From NCBI GenBank assembly GCA_020718275.1, contig DYSI01000005.1:1-63480 (forward strand): a stretch of DNA of 63,480 bases. The letters run 5' to 3'. This DNA is from Draconibacterium orientale (lineage in GTDB: Bacteria > Bacteroidota > Bacteroidia > Bacteroidales > UBA1556). The notes below the pieces were generated by a model that worked only from the letters and a program-made list of their open reading frames with translations, ran no database searches and was not told where the DNA came from. The position numbers and the translations under genes were made by a program. Position 1 is the first letter of the stretch, and every line of letters begins with the position of its first letter. Below, piece by piece: positions 6,798-17,187 of the stretch.

Positions 6798-9389
6798 ATG
6801 ATTACAATCTTTTTTACTGATAAGTTGACTTTCAATTTGCTTCGATTAGATTCGGATGCTTCTGTTGACACTTTGCATTATTTGCACTTCGATGAATTAG
6901 AATTTAGTGACTCATTATTAGCTTTATCCGAAGAATTTATTGCGGTGATTGATGTGAAATTCTTATCTACATTTAAGGATTATAGCTCCAAAAGGAGTAA
7001 TTATACCTCCATTCTATTGCTGGCTGACGACGATCAGCATGATATGGATTTAAAAGTGTATCAAACTTTTGATATTGTTTTGCCAAAAAAGGCAAATCTG
7101 AGTTGGATTACAACACTTTATTTGGTTATTAATCAAGTACAAGTGAGTCAGCTCAAACTTCAAAATCAAAGACTTAGCCAGCTTACAAAGTGCGAAATAA
7201 CTCCTGTAATTGCGGAAGCTCCGATAAGCGTTTATAGATTGAATAAGGACTTTATGGTGCTCAATTCAAATGTGGTTTTTCCGAACCCTTATGAAATACC
7301 GGAGCTTAAAGGACAGTCTTTCTTTGAGTTAGTGGGAGAAGAGAATAGGGAATTTATCCTTCATTCCATTGCTGAATTATCCGAATCAAAACCGGTTAGC
7401 GTTTTTGAGATTAAATATACTAGCCCGACTAATCAGATTTTTGTTTTCCAAATTCAATGGGCAAAATGCAATTTCCCTATTCCTCATTCCTATACAGTTA
7501 TTTGCCATGATATCACCAGTCAGATGCAGGCTGCCGAACGCATTCAAAGTAGCGAGCGAAGGTTTCGCACCTTTTATGATAACAATCTTAATGGTGTTTT
7601 TTTTGTTGATAATCAGATGATTGTTAAAAGCGTGAACACTAAGTTTATTGAACTGATGTCTCCAAAGATTAATTTTCACTTTATTAATTTACCATTAACG
7701 GAGGTTTTTAAAAATTTTGAAGGAGTTTCAAACTATTTGAAACAGCCACTCAAAATAGATACAATTAATCGTTTTGAGTGCTTCGGTACTAATTTCGAAG
7801 GACAACCATTATATTGCTTGTTTAGTTTGCAAAAGCTGGATGAAAACGAATGGCTTGGCGTAGTGTATGATATGACCGAAGAGCACGATGTAGCATTAGA
7901 AAATAAATTGCTTCGCAAATCGGTTGATAGCATCGTGTCGATGGTTGTCATAACCGACCGTACTGGCAAAGTTCAGTATATCAATAAGCGGTTTAAAGAA
8001 ATTACAGGCTATACTTTTTTTGAGGTAAAAGGGAAAAATCCACGCGTTCTTAAAAGTGGAAATACCCCAGCTTCGGTATATGAGAATTTATGGATAACTA
8101 TTTTATCAGGTAAAAATTGGACAGGAGAATGGCAAAATAAAGCAAAAGACGGTAGCCTTTATTGGGAAACTGTGCGAATTTCCCCTGTGCACGATCTGAG
8201 TGGAAACATTACCCATTTCATTGCCATCAAAGAGGATATTACCAAAGAAAAGGAGGCTCAAAAGAAAATGAACTTAGTCCAAGAAAAGGCTCATGAAGTG
8301 GAACAGTTTCAAAGCGAACTTTTGGCTACCATTGCCCACGAAATTCGAAATGCTATGAATACCATTCTTGGTTTTACGGACCTTCTGAGTCAAACTAATG
8401 TCAACAATGATAAGGTGCTCTTATACAGTAATTTTATTTATGGAAGCGCCAAAAATCTGCTGCTTACTTTTGATCATCTTATGGAAATTAGCCTTTTCGA
8501 ATTGCAACTAAAAGAAGTTAAGTTTGAAACTATACATGTAAATGATTTTTTAACAAAAATATATAAAAGCAGCTGCTTAAAATTTAGCAAAATTAATAGG
8601 TCACTATTGTTTCAAAAAACTGATTTTTCTACCGTTTCTATTAAAACAGATGTCACAGTCCTAGAGAAAACAATTCAAATTCTATTAGATAATGCGTTTA
8701 TATTATCTACAAACCAGCAAATTGAGATTGGAATGATTCTCCGTAATCATCAAGTCATAATTTACATGAAGGATACTGCTAATAGTTTGGACTTCAGTAT
8801 TCAAAGTAAACTTCTAAATGAATCCACCAGTGATGACAACACCATTTCCAGCAAGTTGAGCGGAATTGGCTTGGTTATGAATATTGCTAAACGAAATGTG
8901 AATTTGATTGGCGGAAGTATTGAAACAGAATCAAAGCCTGATGGTGATTGCATTTCCCTTGTTTTTCCCATCCTAGATCAGCAGATTGAAAGCAATGTCA
9001 AGGAGTCGAATGAATTGACTGCGAAAACTAAAACTATTTTAGTGGCTGAAGATGAGCTAATTAATTATAAATTATTGGAGATTCTGCTTAAACATATCGA
9101 TCGAAATTTTTCGGTTTTGCATGCCTTTAATGGAAAGGAAGCCGTTAAAAAGCTGAAAGAGAATCCTGACATGTCCGTAGTTTTTATGGATATAAAAATG
9201 CCGGTAATGGATGGTTTAGAGGCAATGCAGCAGATTCGAACCTTCAATACGGATATTCCTATCATTGCTCAAACGGCTTTCACGGCCGATGAAGATAAGC
9301 TTATTGCTTTTAAATCAGGGGCTAACGACTTTATTTCTAAGCCTATCAATAAAGAGGAGTTGAAGGCAATAATACAAAAATACTTATGA
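6798..9389 (+). CDS. Cytoplasmic hybrid sensor histidine kinase with PAS domains and receiver
   Basis: An 863-residue protein without membrane segments. In order: an N-terminal domain (1-115) that looks like a degenerate receiver, PAS-like domains at about 135-245 and 250-365, a clear PAS/PAC at 373-485 (NKRFKEITGY, WQNKAKDGS), HisKA with H514 in IAHEIRN, an HATPase region (620-725) and a receiver (745-863) with E751/D752, phosphoacceptor D798, T826 and K848. The ATP-binding region is unusual: the N box reads LLDNA and the G1 box DxGxG is replaced by DTANSLD (659-665), though a GIGL-type G2 box remains (689-692). It may be a weak or inactive kinase. No partner regulator is adjacent; the signal is unknown. 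Confidence 0.88.
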   Translation: MITIFFTDKLTFNLLRLDSDASVDTLHYLHFDELEFSDSLLALSEEFIAVIDVKFLSTFKDYSSKRSNYTSILLLADDDQHDMDLKVYQTFDIVLPKKANLSWITTLYLVINQVQVSQLKLQNQRLSQLTKCEITPVIAEAPISVYRLNKDFMVLNSNVVFPNPYEIPELKGQSFFELVGEENREFILHSIAELSESKPVSVFEIKYTSPTNQIFVFQIQWAKCNFPIPHSYTVICHDITSQMQAAERIQSSERRFRTFYDNNLNGVFFVDNQMIVKSVNTKFIELMSPKINFHFINLPLTEVFKNFEGVSNYLKQPLKIDTINRFECFGTNFEGQPLYCLFSLQKLDENEWLGVVYDMTEEHDVALENKLLRKSVDSIVSMVVITDRTGKVQYINKRFKEITGYTFFEVKGKNPRVLKSGNTPASVYENLWITILSGKNWTGEWQNKAKDGSLYWETVRISPVHDLSGNITHFIAIKEDITKEKEAQKKMNLVQEKAHEVEQFQSELLATIAHEIRNAMNTILGFTDLLSQTNVNNDKVLLYSNFIYGSAKNLLLTFDHLMEISLFELQLKEVKFETIHVNDFLTKIYKSSCLKFSKINRSLLFQKTDFSTVSIKTDVTVLEKTIQILLDNAFILSTNQQIEIGMILRNHQVIIYMKDTANSLDFSIQSKLLNESTSDDNTISSKLSGIGLVMNIAKRNVNLIGGSIETESKPDGDCISLVFPILDQQIESNVKESNELTAKTKTILVAEDELINYKLLEILLKHIDRNFSVLHAFNGKEAVKKLKENPDMSVVFMDIKMPVMDGLEAMQQIRTFNTDIPIIAQTAFTADEDKLIAFKSGANDFISKPINKEELKAIIQKYL

Positions 9390-9442
9390 TAAACCTATGT
9401 AAGTAATTGCTGCGGCTTTTGTAAATTCACTTCCCCTAAAGC

Positions 9443-9459
9443 ATAAAAGCTGCTTTTAT
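9443..9459. repeat. Perfect dyad upstream of valS
   Basis: ATAAAAGC and GCTTTTAT flank a single central T (9443-9459), just upstream of the valS -7 element. It could be an operator, or a weak terminator for the kinase gene that ends at 9389. Confidence 0.4.
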
Positions 9460-9465
9460 TAGTTG

Positions 9466-9473
9466 TACTTTTG
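9466..9473 (+). promoter_or_regulatory. -7 element of the valS-aspS operon
   Basis: TACTTTTG matches TAnnTTTG exactly and lies 22 bases before the valS ATG. No TTG is found at the proper -33 distance; the dyad at 9443-9459 occupies that position. Confidence 0.5.
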
Positions 9474-9495
9474 CGCAAATTTTTTAAAAATAATT

Positions 9496-12123
9496 ATGGA
9501 GATTGCAAGTAGATACAATCCGGTTGAAATAGAAGAAAAATGGTATCAGCACTGGCTGAAAAATAAATATTTTAGTTCCAAAGTCGATGACAGGGAGCCA
9601 TACACCATCGTTATTCCTCCACCAAATGTTACAGGAGTTTTGCACATGGGCCACATGCTCAACAATACCATTCAAGATGTGTTGATTCGCCGTGCACGTA
9701 TGCAAGGGAAAAATGCTTGTTGGGTTCCGGGGACCGATCATGCTTCCATTGCTACTGAGGCCAAAGTGGTTGCTAAGTTAAAGGAACAGGGAATACATAA
9801 AAACGATCTTAGCCGTGATCAGTTTCTTGAACACGCTTGGGAATGGACTCATAAACATGGGGGAATTATCCTCGAACAACTCAAAAAACTAGGCGCCAGT
9901 TGCGATTGGGATCGTACCAAATTTACCATGGACGACGATATGTCCGAATCCGTTCTACAAGTTTTTAACGACCTGTACAACAAGGGGTTGATTTATCGTG
10001 GCTACCGTATGGTAAACTGGGATCCTGAAGCCAAAACTACCGTTTCGGATGAGGAAGTCATTTATAAAGAGAAAAATGGTAAACTGTATTATCTGCGCTA
10101 TCCAATTGATGGCGAAGATCAATTTGTAAGCATTGCCACCACCCGCCCCGAAACTATTTTGGGAGATACCGCTATTTGCTACAATCCCAAGGATGAGCGT
10201 TTTGCACATTTGGCCGGAAAAAAGGTAATTGTACCAGTGGCAAATCGCCTAATCCCGCTCATCGCCGATGAATACGTGGATATGGAGTTTGGAACCGGCT
10301 GTTTGAAAATTACCCCAGCTCACGATCCAAACGATAAGGAAATTGGCGAACGCCACCAACTCGAAATTATTGATATTTTTAATGATGACGCAAGCCTCAA
10401 CGAACATGGGTTGCATTATCAAGGGATGGATAGATTTGAATGTAGAAAACAGATAGTTAAAGAGTTAGAATCGCTTGGTAATTTGGTTAAGATTGAAGAT
10501 TACCAAAATAAAGTGGGCGCTTCGGAGCGCACAGGTGCCGTAATCGAACCGAAATTATCCTACCAATGGTTTCTGCAAATGGAAAAACTTGCGCAACCTG
10601 CCTTGAAAGCAGTCATGGAGGATGTAATTCAATTGGTGCCCGAAAAATTTAAAAATACCTATCGTCATTGGATGGAAAATGTGCGCGATTGGAATATCTC
10701 CCGTCAATTATGGTGGGGGCATCGAATCCCTGCCTGGTTTTATGGTGAAGGATTTGATGATTTTGTGGTGGCTATGAATGCTAATCAAGCCTTAGAACTT
10801 GCCCGTGTTAAAGCTGGAAATCAATTCTTGACCCTCGATAATCTCCGTCAGGAATCGGATGTGCTTGATACCTGGTTTTCAAGTTGGTTATGGCCAATTT
10901 CTGTTTTCGACGGGATTCGTAATCCTGATAATCAAGAAATTAAATACTATTATCCTACGAATGATCTGGTAACCGCTCCCGAGATATTATTCTTTTGGGT
11001 GGCGAGGATGATTATTGCTGGCTATGAATGGCAAAATGACAAACCTTTTTCTGCGGTTTATCTCACGGGTATCGTCCGCGATAAATTGGGTCGCAAAATG
11101 TCGAAGAGTCTAGGCAATTCTCCCGATCCCATTGATTTAATCAATCAGTATGGTGCCGATGGCGTTCGCGTTGGAATGTTGCTTACTTCGCCTGCCGGAA
11201 ACGATTTGCCTTTTGATGAAGCTTTATGCGAACAAGGGCGTAATTTCTCCAATAAAATCTGGAATGCCTTGCGCCTCATCAAATCTTTTGATGTGTATCA
11301 GAATCAACCAAGTGCCGCTGCTATTGCTGGCATGGATTGGATGGAAGCTCGTATCAATCAAAGTATCGAAATTATTGAAGATCACTTTGTTAAATACCGC
11401 ATTTCGGACGCGCTAATGGCTACTTATAAATTGGTTTGGGACGACTTCTGCTCCAATTATTTGGAAATAATTAAACCTGCCTATCAGCAACCCATCGATC
11501 AAATTACGCTCGATAGAACGGTAATTTTCTTTGAAAAGCTAATGAAATTGTTGCACCCATTTATGCCTTTCCTCACCGAAGAAGTGTGGCATACACTCCG
11601 TATGCAAGATAAAGATTTAATGATTTCGTCTTTGCCAAAAGCCGACAAATATGACCTTCAATTACTGCAAGATTTTGAATTTGCACAAGAAATCATAGTC
11701 GGATTGCGTAATATTCGCAATAAAAAAAATATTCAAAACAAGGAATCTCTAGATCTTTTTATTCAATTAAATCAAGAGAAACCACTATCAGATTCGCTCC
11801 TTGCTTTGATAAAAAAGCTCTCTAATTTGAGTCAGATTCAATTGATAGATAACGAATTGGATGGCGCAAATCGTTTTATGGTGCGCACAGCTTCTTTCTT
11901 TGTGCCCATGCAAGAAGTCTTGGATGTAAGCTCCGAATTAAAAAAATTAAACGAGGAATTGAACTACCAACAAGGATTCTTAAATGCCATCGAAAAGAAA
12001 CTGAGTAACGAAAGTTTTGTCGCAAAAGCGCCCATACAAGTGGTTGAAATTGAACGCAAAAAGGCTAATGAAGCTAGTCAGAAAATTGCAATTATCAAGG
12101 AACAGATAAATAAATTGTCATAA
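9496..12123 (+). CDS. valS: Valine--tRNA ligase
   Basis: 875 residues, class I synthetase. The HIGH motif is HMGH (50-53) after PPPNVTGVL, and KMSKS is at 534-538. An editing (CP1) domain lies between them, followed by the anticodon-binding domain and the C-terminal coiled-coil arm (about 810-875, heptad-like with many K, E and L) typical of bacterial ValRS. It charges tRNA-Val with valine in the cytoplasm. The ATG at 9496 (MEIASRYNP) is preferred over one 33 bases upstream that adds unrelated residues and overlaps the -7 element. aspS follows after 22 bases, so the two are probably co-transcribed. Confidence 0.97.
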   Translation: MEIASRYNPVEIEEKWYQHWLKNKYFSSKVDDREPYTIVIPPPNVTGVLHMGHMLNNTIQDVLIRRARMQGKNACWVPGTDHASIATEAKVVAKLKEQGIHKNDLSRDQFLEHAWEWTHKHGGIILEQLKKLGASCDWDRTKFTMDDDMSESVLQVFNDLYNKGLIYRGYRMVNWDPEAKTTVSDEEVIYKEKNGKLYYLRYPIDGEDQFVSIATTRPETILGDTAICYNPKDERFAHLAGKKVIVPVANRLIPLIADEYVDMEFGTGCLKITPAHDPNDKEIGERHQLEIIDIFNDDASLNEHGLHYQGMDRFECRKQIVKELESLGNLVKIEDYQNKVGASERTGAVIEPKLSYQWFLQMEKLAQPALKAVMEDVIQLVPEKFKNTYRHWMENVRDWNISRQLWWGHRIPAWFYGEGFDDFVVAMNANQALELARVKAGNQFLTLDNLRQESDVLDTWFSSWLWPISVFDGIRNPDNQEIKYYYPTNDLVTAPEILFFWVARMIIAGYEWQNDKPFSAVYLTGIVRDKLGRKMSKSLGNSPDPIDLINQYGADGVRVGMLLTSPAGNDLPFDEALCEQGRNFSNKIWNALRLIKSFDVYQNQPSAAAIAGMDWMEARINQSIEIIEDHFVKYRISDALMATYKLVWDDFCSNYLEIIKPAYQQPIDQITLDRTVIFFEKLMKLLHPFMPFLTEEVWHTLRMQDKDLMISSLPKADKYDLQLLQDFEFAQEIIVGLRNIRNKKNIQNKESLDLFIQLNQEKPLSDSLLALIKKLSNLSQIQLIDNELDGANRFMVRTASFFVPMQEVLDVSSELKKLNEELNYQQGFLNAIEKKLSNESFVAKAPIQVVEIERKKANEASQKIAIIKEQINKLS

Positions 12124-12145
12124 GAAATAAGTAAATATTAATTAT

Positions 12146-13894
12146 ATGTTAAGGACACACAATTGTGGACAGCTCAATATGGTCAATGTAAATCAGGTGG
12201 TATTGTTGAGCGGATGGGTTCAAAAATCACGCGATTTAGGCGGAATGACTTTTATCGATCTTCGCGATCGATATGGACTAACTCAGTTAGTCTTCAATAT
12301 GGAAACCAATAGTGAATTATGCATGCAGGCTCGTAAGTTAGGTCGCGAATTTGTTATTCAGGTAAAGGGAATAGTCGCTGAACGCCAAAGTAAAAATAGC
12401 AAAATGCCTACTGGCGATATCGAAATATTAGTTAACGAAATCCAAATCCTGAACGTCAGCAAAACTCCACCGTTTACCATCGAAAATGAAACTGATGGAG
12501 GCGAAGAGATTCGCATGAAATATCGTTATTTAGATTTGCGTCGTAACCCTTTGAAGGATAATTTATTATTGCGCAATCAGTTGAGTTTTGAGGTTCGTTC
12601 GTATTTGCATGGAAACGATTTTATAGAGGTTGAAACACCTTATTTAATCAAAAGCACTCCCGAAGGCGCACGCGATTTTGTCGTTCCTTCGCGCATGAAC
12701 CCCGGTACTTTCTACGCCTTGCCACAATCACCACAAACTTTCAAACAGTTGTTGATGGTGAGTGGTTACGATCGCTATTATCAATTAGTAAAATGCTTTC
12801 GCGATGAGGACTTGCGGGCGGATCGCCAACCGGAATTTACGCAAATTGACTGCGAAATGTCCTTTATCGAACAAGATGATATTTTGAATACTTTCGAGGG
12901 ATTAACACGATATCTTTTCAAAAAAGTGAAAGGGGTGGAAATGAGCTCTTTCCCTCGTATGCTTTACGATGATGCCATGAGATTATATGGAAGTGATAAA
13001 CCCGATTTGCGATTTGGAATGCCTTTCGTGGAACTGAATGAATTGGCTCAAAATAAAGGATTTAGTGTTTTTGATACCGCTGAATTAGTGGTCGGAATTT
13101 GTGCAACTGGCGCCGCTTCCTTTACCCGTAAAGACTTGGATGGACTGACAGATTTTGTTCGTAAACCTCAGATTGGGGCTAAAGGACTCGTTTATGTGCG
13201 CGTAAATGAGGATGGAACTTATAAATCCTCAGTCGATAAATTTTATAGCGAAGCCGACCTTCAATCTTGGGCTGCGAAAATGAATGCTAAAGCGGGTGAT
13301 CTTCTGCTTATCCTTTCGGGTGACACGCATCCAACTCGAAAAGCTTTGAATGAACTTCGTCTCGAAATGGGCAACCGCCTCGGTTTGCGTAACCGAAATA
13401 CTTATGCTCCTTTGTGGGTTGTAGATTTTCCACTACTCGAATGGGATGAAGAAAGTGGTCGTTATCACGCGATGCATCACCCATTTACCTCTCCTAAACC
13501 CGAAGAAATGCATTTACTCGAAACCGATCCTGCAAAGGTGCACGCCAATGCTTACGATTTGGTTATCAATGGAGTAGAAATAGGTGGAGGAAGTATTAGA
13601 ATCTATGATAAAGACATCCAATCGCGTATGTTCTCTTTACTCGGTTTCAGCGAGGAGGATGCTAAATCCCAATTTGGATTTTTGATGAATGCCTTTGAAT
13701 ATGGCGCTCCTCCTCATGGCGGAATTGCTCTTGGTTTTGATCGATTGGTTGCTATGTTTGGTGGTAGCGACAGTATTCGCGATTATATCGCTTTCCCTAA
13801 AAATAATAGTGGACAAGATGTAATGATTTCTTCCCCATCAAGCATTTCTGATGTTCAGCTCAAGGAACTTAATCTGGTGGTGAAATTGAATTAA
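12146..13894 (+). CDS. aspS: Aspartate--tRNA ligase
   Basis: 582 residues, class IIb synthetase. The N-terminal OB fold binds the anticodon ([15 protein letters not shown]). The class II core follows with motif 2 FRDED (218-222), a bacterial-type GAD insertion in the middle (about 285-420), and motif 3 [14 protein letters not shown] near the C-terminus. The length is normal for bacterial AspRS. Whether it is discriminating or also charges tRNA-Asn cannot be decided here. It is the second gene of the valS operon and ends before a strong bidirectional terminator. Confidence 0.97.
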   Translation: MLRTHNCGQLNMVNVNQVVLLSGWVQKSRDLGGMTFIDLRDRYGLTQLVFNMETNSELCMQARKLGREFVIQVKGIVAERQSKNSKMPTGDIEILVNEIQILNVSKTPPFTIENETDGGEEIRMKYRYLDLRRNPLKDNLLLRNQLSFEVRSYLHGNDFIEVETPYLIKSTPEGARDFVVPSRMNPGTFYALPQSPQTFKQLLMVSGYDRYYQLVKCFRDEDLRADRQPEFTQIDCEMSFIEQDDILNTFEGLTRYLFKKVKGVEMSSFPRMLYDDAMRLYGSDKPDLRFGMPFVELNELAQNKGFSVFDTAELVVGICATGAASFTRKDLDGLTDFVRKPQIGAKGLVYVRVNEDGTYKSSVDKFYSEADLQSWAAKMNAKAGDLLLILSGDTHPTRKALNELRLEMGNRLGLRNRNTYAPLWVVDFPLLEWDEESGRYHAMHHPFTSPKPEEMHLLETDPAKVHANAYDLVINGVEIGGGSIRIYDKDIQSRMFSLLGFSEEDAKSQFGFLMNAFEYGAPPHGGIALGFDRLVAMFGGSDSIRDYIAFPKNNSGQDVMISSPSSISDVQLKELNLVVKLN

Positions 13895-13988
13895 GCCTTT
13901 GTCGGTTTAGTTTCAAATTAGCATATCTGAGTTGTATTGTGTTTTGAATTCAACAAAGGAAATAACTTTCCTTATTGGTCAGTAAAAG

Positions 13989-14016
13989 AAAAAAGCCGAA
14001 ATATTTCGGCTTTTTT
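13989..14016. terminator. Bidirectional terminator between aspS and pckA
   Basis: A perfect 14-bp inverted repeat (13989-14002 with 14003-14016), A-rich on the left and T-rich on the right, around a GCCG/CGGC core. It sits between two convergent genes and would serve both. Confidence 0.9.
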
Positions 14017-14032
14017 CTTTTCTATAAGAGAT

Positions 14033-15697
14033 TTATAATTCTTCTCCTAATTGATTTAATCGTTTGGGTCCTGCTTTTTTAACTTCATCGGGAACGAAAT
14101 CGGCAAAGAGTTTGAAATTTTCAATATAACGAGAAACTAAGGCGTCGTATTTCTTCCAATAATCCTTCTTGTTTCCCCATGCATTAGATGGTTCAAAGAC
14201 TTCTTCAGGAACACCTGGGCAGCTCATCGGAATTTCAAAACCAAATAATTTATCGGTTCTAAATTTTGCGTTATCCAATTTTCCTTCGAGGGCAGCATTG
14301 AGCATAGCACGGGTGTGACGGATTGAAATCCGTTTACCAACACCGAATTTTCCGCCAACCCAGCCTGTATTTACTAGCCAAATGGTAGCACCAGAACGTT
14401 CTGCTTTTTGACGTAGTAAGTTGGCATAAAAGTAAGGATGGTGAACCATAAACGGGGCACCAAAACAAGCGCTGAAGGTAATTTCTGGCTCAATTCCTAA
14501 ACCTAATTCGGTGCCGGCAATTTTGGAGGTGTAGCCACTTATAAAATGATAAATTGCCTGATTCATATTCAAACGGGCAATTGGAGGTAAAACGCCTTGT
14601 GCATCAGCGGTCAAGAAAATGATATTTTTAGGCTGAGTTTTAACCATTTTTTCCTTCACCGCATTCGGAATAAATTCTAAAGGATAGGATAGACGGGTGT
14701 TTTCGGTGATGCGTTCATCATCTAAATCGAGTTGACGAGAGGCGAGATCGTAAACCACATTTTCCAAAATGGTACCGAAACGATAGGTACAGGCATGGAT
14801 CTCTGGCTCTGCTTCTGCCGATAGTCGAATGGCTTTTGCGTAACATCCAGCTTCGTAATTGAAAACTCCATTATCACTCCAGCCATGTTCGTCATCTCCA
14901 ATGAGCTTGCGTTTTGGGTCAGCCGAAAGGGTTGTTTTTCCAGTGCCACTGAGTCCAAAAAATAAAGCTACATCTCCATCATCTCCCACATTAGCAGAGC
15001 AATGCATCGACATCACATCTTGCAAGGGCATCAAGAAATTCATAATGGTAAAGATGGATTTTTTTACCTCACCTGCATATTCACTGCCTGCAATTATCGC
15101 AAGGCGTTGCGCAAAATTTATCACAATAGCAGTTTCGCTTAAGGTGCCGTCAATGCGGGGATCTACTTTGAATTTTGGACTTACCATAATGGTAAAATCG
15201 GGAACGAATTGCTTAAGCTTAGCCAAATCAGTTTCTGCTAAGAGCATATTTCTCGAAAAATGGGCAGTCCATGCCTTGTCGGTAATTATGCGCACTGGTA
15301 AACGATATTCAGGATCAGCACCAGCATATAAATCTTGTACAAATAATTCTTCTCCTTGCCAAAAAGATTGGAGGCGCGAGAATAATCCATTGAATTTTTC
15401 TGGAGTCATGGGTCGATTATAAACGCCCCAATCAATCATTTGTTCTGTACTATCTTCTTTTACAAAATACTTGTCGTTGGCGGCACGAGCGGTCCATTTT
15501 CCGGTGTAAACCTGAAAAGCACCTCCGTTTACAAGCTTTCCTTCGCCTCTGAAAACTGCCTCTTCAACTAAGGCAGGCGTTGGTAAGTTCCAATAAACCG
15601 TGTCGATATGCACTAAGCCATGGTTGGCTAATCCAAAATTGGATTTGTAATCCGCAGCATGTTTTATGGCTGGGGTATCAAATTTTAAATATTTCAT
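14033..15697 (-). CDS. pckA: Phosphoenolpyruvate carboxykinase (ATP)
   Basis: 554 residues. The P-loop is GLSGTGKTT (248-256), followed by the signature IGDDEHGW (266-273); EYAGEVKKS (207-215) holds the catalytic lysine region. This is the ATP-dependent class, which interconverts oxaloacetate with phosphoenolpyruvate and CO2, in gluconeogenesis or, in some Bacteroidota, in fermentation. It lies 24 bases downstream of the aminotransferase gene on the same strand. The pair links aspartate, oxaloacetate and PEP, which suggests an operon. Confidence 0.97.
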   Translation of the reverse strand: MKYLKFDTPAIKHAADYKSNFGLANHGLVHIDTVYWNLPTPALVEEAVFRGEGKLVNGGAFQVYTGKWTARAANDKYFVKEDSTEQMIDWGVYNRPMTPEKFNGLFSRLQSFWQGEELFVQDLYAGADPEYRLPVRIITDKAWTAHFSRNMLLAETDLAKLKQFVPDFTIMVSPKFKVDPRIDGTLSETAIVINFAQRLAIIAGSEYAGEVKKSIFTIMNFLMPLQDVMSMHCSANVGDDGDVALFFGLSGTGKTTLSADPKRKLIGDDEHGWSDNGVFNYEAGCYAKAIRLSAEAEPEIHACTYRFGTILENVVYDLASRQLDLDDERITENTRLSYPLEFIPNAVKEKMVKTQPKNIIFLTADAQGVLPPIARLNMNQAIYHFISGYTSKIAGTELGLGIEPEITFSACFGAPFMVHHPYFYANLLRQKAERSGATIWLVNTGWVGGKFGVGKRISIRHTRAMLNAALEGKLDNAKFRTDKLFGFEIPMSCPGVPEEVFEPSNAWGNKKDYWKKYDALVSRYIENFKLFADFVPDEVKKAGPKRLNQLGEEL

Positions 15698-15721
15698 TGC
15701 TTGATAATGTTAAAGTTATAA

Positions 15722-16939
15722 CTAAACCCAATCACGAACTAATTTACGCTCACCAATATAGAGTTCATTTGATGAGTTGGGGTCTATAGCCCATTTCATT
15801 CGTTCGATTCCCTCGGTGATGTCTTTTATTGACCCGCAATAGCTTAAGCGCAAATGACCGTCGAGTCCAAACTCAACGCCAGGCATGGCCAATACTCTAA
15901 CCTTGTCGAGCAATAATTTTGATAATTTGGTTGAGTCTTTTTCGTAGGCACTGAAATCCGCAAAGGCATAGAAAGTTCCATCTGGTTCAATTAATCGCAC
16001 GCCTTCAAAGGCTTTTAAGCGTTGAATCATGACCGAACGATTGTTTTCGAGGGTGGTTCTCAAACTCTCGATGCTTGATTGTACTCCACTGATTGCGCCA
16101 ATGGCTGCTTTCTGAAGTAGGATAGAAGGTCCTGAAGTTTGATGGCCTTGTATGTTGGCCATTACTTTGATTAAGCGCTTGTTAGCAATTCCCCAGCCAA
16201 TTCTGAAACCGGTCATTGCATAGGCTTTGCTTACGCCATTGATAATAATTAGCTTGCTGTTTTCTGAGAAATCCTTCACATGATCAAATACATTAACTGC
16301 TTTCACCCCATTAAAAGTAAGTTGGTGGTAAATGTCGTCCATGATTAGATAAATGCTTTTGCGCTCGCAGAAATCCACAATTTCACTGATTAATGAAGCG
16401 GGATAAACGGCACCTGTGGGATTGTTTGGGCTATTGATAATGATAGCTTTGGTGTACGAAGTTACATTTCTTTCGATATCGCTGAGGCGTGGCGTAAAGG
16501 ATCCATCTTCGGGAAGTACTGGTACAGGAATGGCGCCACATAGTTTTACCATTTCGGGATAAGAAACCCAATAAGGTGCTGGGTAAATAACTTCGTCTTG
16601 AGGATTGAGAATAGCTTGTAAAGCAACCATTAACGCTTGTTTTGCGCCACTAGATGCGATGATATTCTCGGGCTCTACTTGACGGTGGTAATGATCCATG
16701 GTGTAACGGATAATTGCCTTTTTCATTTCTACACTTCCATCCACGGGGGCATAGCGTACCTCTCCCGAGTTGAGATGCGCAGTGATGGCAGTGAGTGCAT
16801 CAATGGGGGCTTTGCTTTTTGGTTCTCCTCCTCCTAGGTGAATTACGGGTTCGCCTTTGGCTTTTAAGATTGCAAATGTTTCATTCAGTTTTAAGGTCAC
16901 CGATTCACCAATAGATCGGCCTATTAGACTAATACTCAT
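15722..16939 (-). CDS. PLP-dependent class I aminotransferase (aspartate aminotransferase-like)
   Basis: 405 residues, fold type I. Cofactor-binding features are NNPTG (172-176), the D201/D202 and Y204 region, and the Schiff-base lysine K238 in SKAYAMTGFRIGWG. The family of closest pattern is the aspartate/prephenate aminotransferases (class I-gamma), so oxaloacetate/aspartate is the likely substrate pair, supported by the adjacent pckA. Exact substrate preference cannot be read from the sequence. An exact -7 element lies about 60 bases upstream (17013-17006). Confidence 0.88.
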   Translation of the reverse strand: MSISLIGRSIGESVTLKLNETFAILKAKGEPVIHLGGGEPKSKAPIDALTAITAHLNSGEVRYAPVDGSVEMKKAIIRYTMDHYHRQVEPENIIASSGAKQALMVALQAILNPQDEVIYPAPYWVSYPEMVKLCGAIPVPVLPEDGSFTPRLSDIERNVTSYTKAIIINSPNNPTGAVYPASLISEIVDFCERKSIYLIMDDIYHQLTFNGVKAVNVFDHVKDFSENSKLIIINGVSKAYAMTGFRIGWGIANKRLIKVMANIQGHQTSGPSILLQKAAIGAISGVQSSIESLRTTLENNRSVMIQRLKAFEGVRLIEPDGTFYAFADFSAYEKDSTKLSKLLLDKVRVLAMPGVEFGLDGHLRLSYCGSIKDITEGIERMKWAIDPNSSNELYIGERKLVRDWV

Positions 16940-17005
16940 TTTATTATGTTTTGGACGTTAATATAAAGATTGTTTTGAAAATTGGATGTATGTGTTGAAA
17001 AGCAA

Positions 17006-17013
17006 CAAATATA
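17006..17013 (-). promoter_or_regulatory. -7 element of the aminotransferase-pckA operon
   Basis: TATATTTG on the minus strand matches TAnnTTTG and lies 66 bases before the ATG at 16939. No convincing -33 element is present. Confidence 0.45.
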
Positions 17014-17187
17014 AAAGATAATATAATGAGTAATGAAAAAAACCTTTTTGAGAGGGCTATTTTATAATGTTTCTAAACAACAGACTGCTTTTTCACTCCT
17101 ACAAATGGTGGATTGATTACGAAAGTTTAGGCCAAGTTATGGAGATTGCGTTCTTCGTAAAAATACTGCCTAATCAGGATCTAACCT

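Noticed and set aside
14722..15422. Long open frames antisense to and out of frame with pckA
   Set aside because: They lie wholly within a well-conserved gene and show no protein family features.
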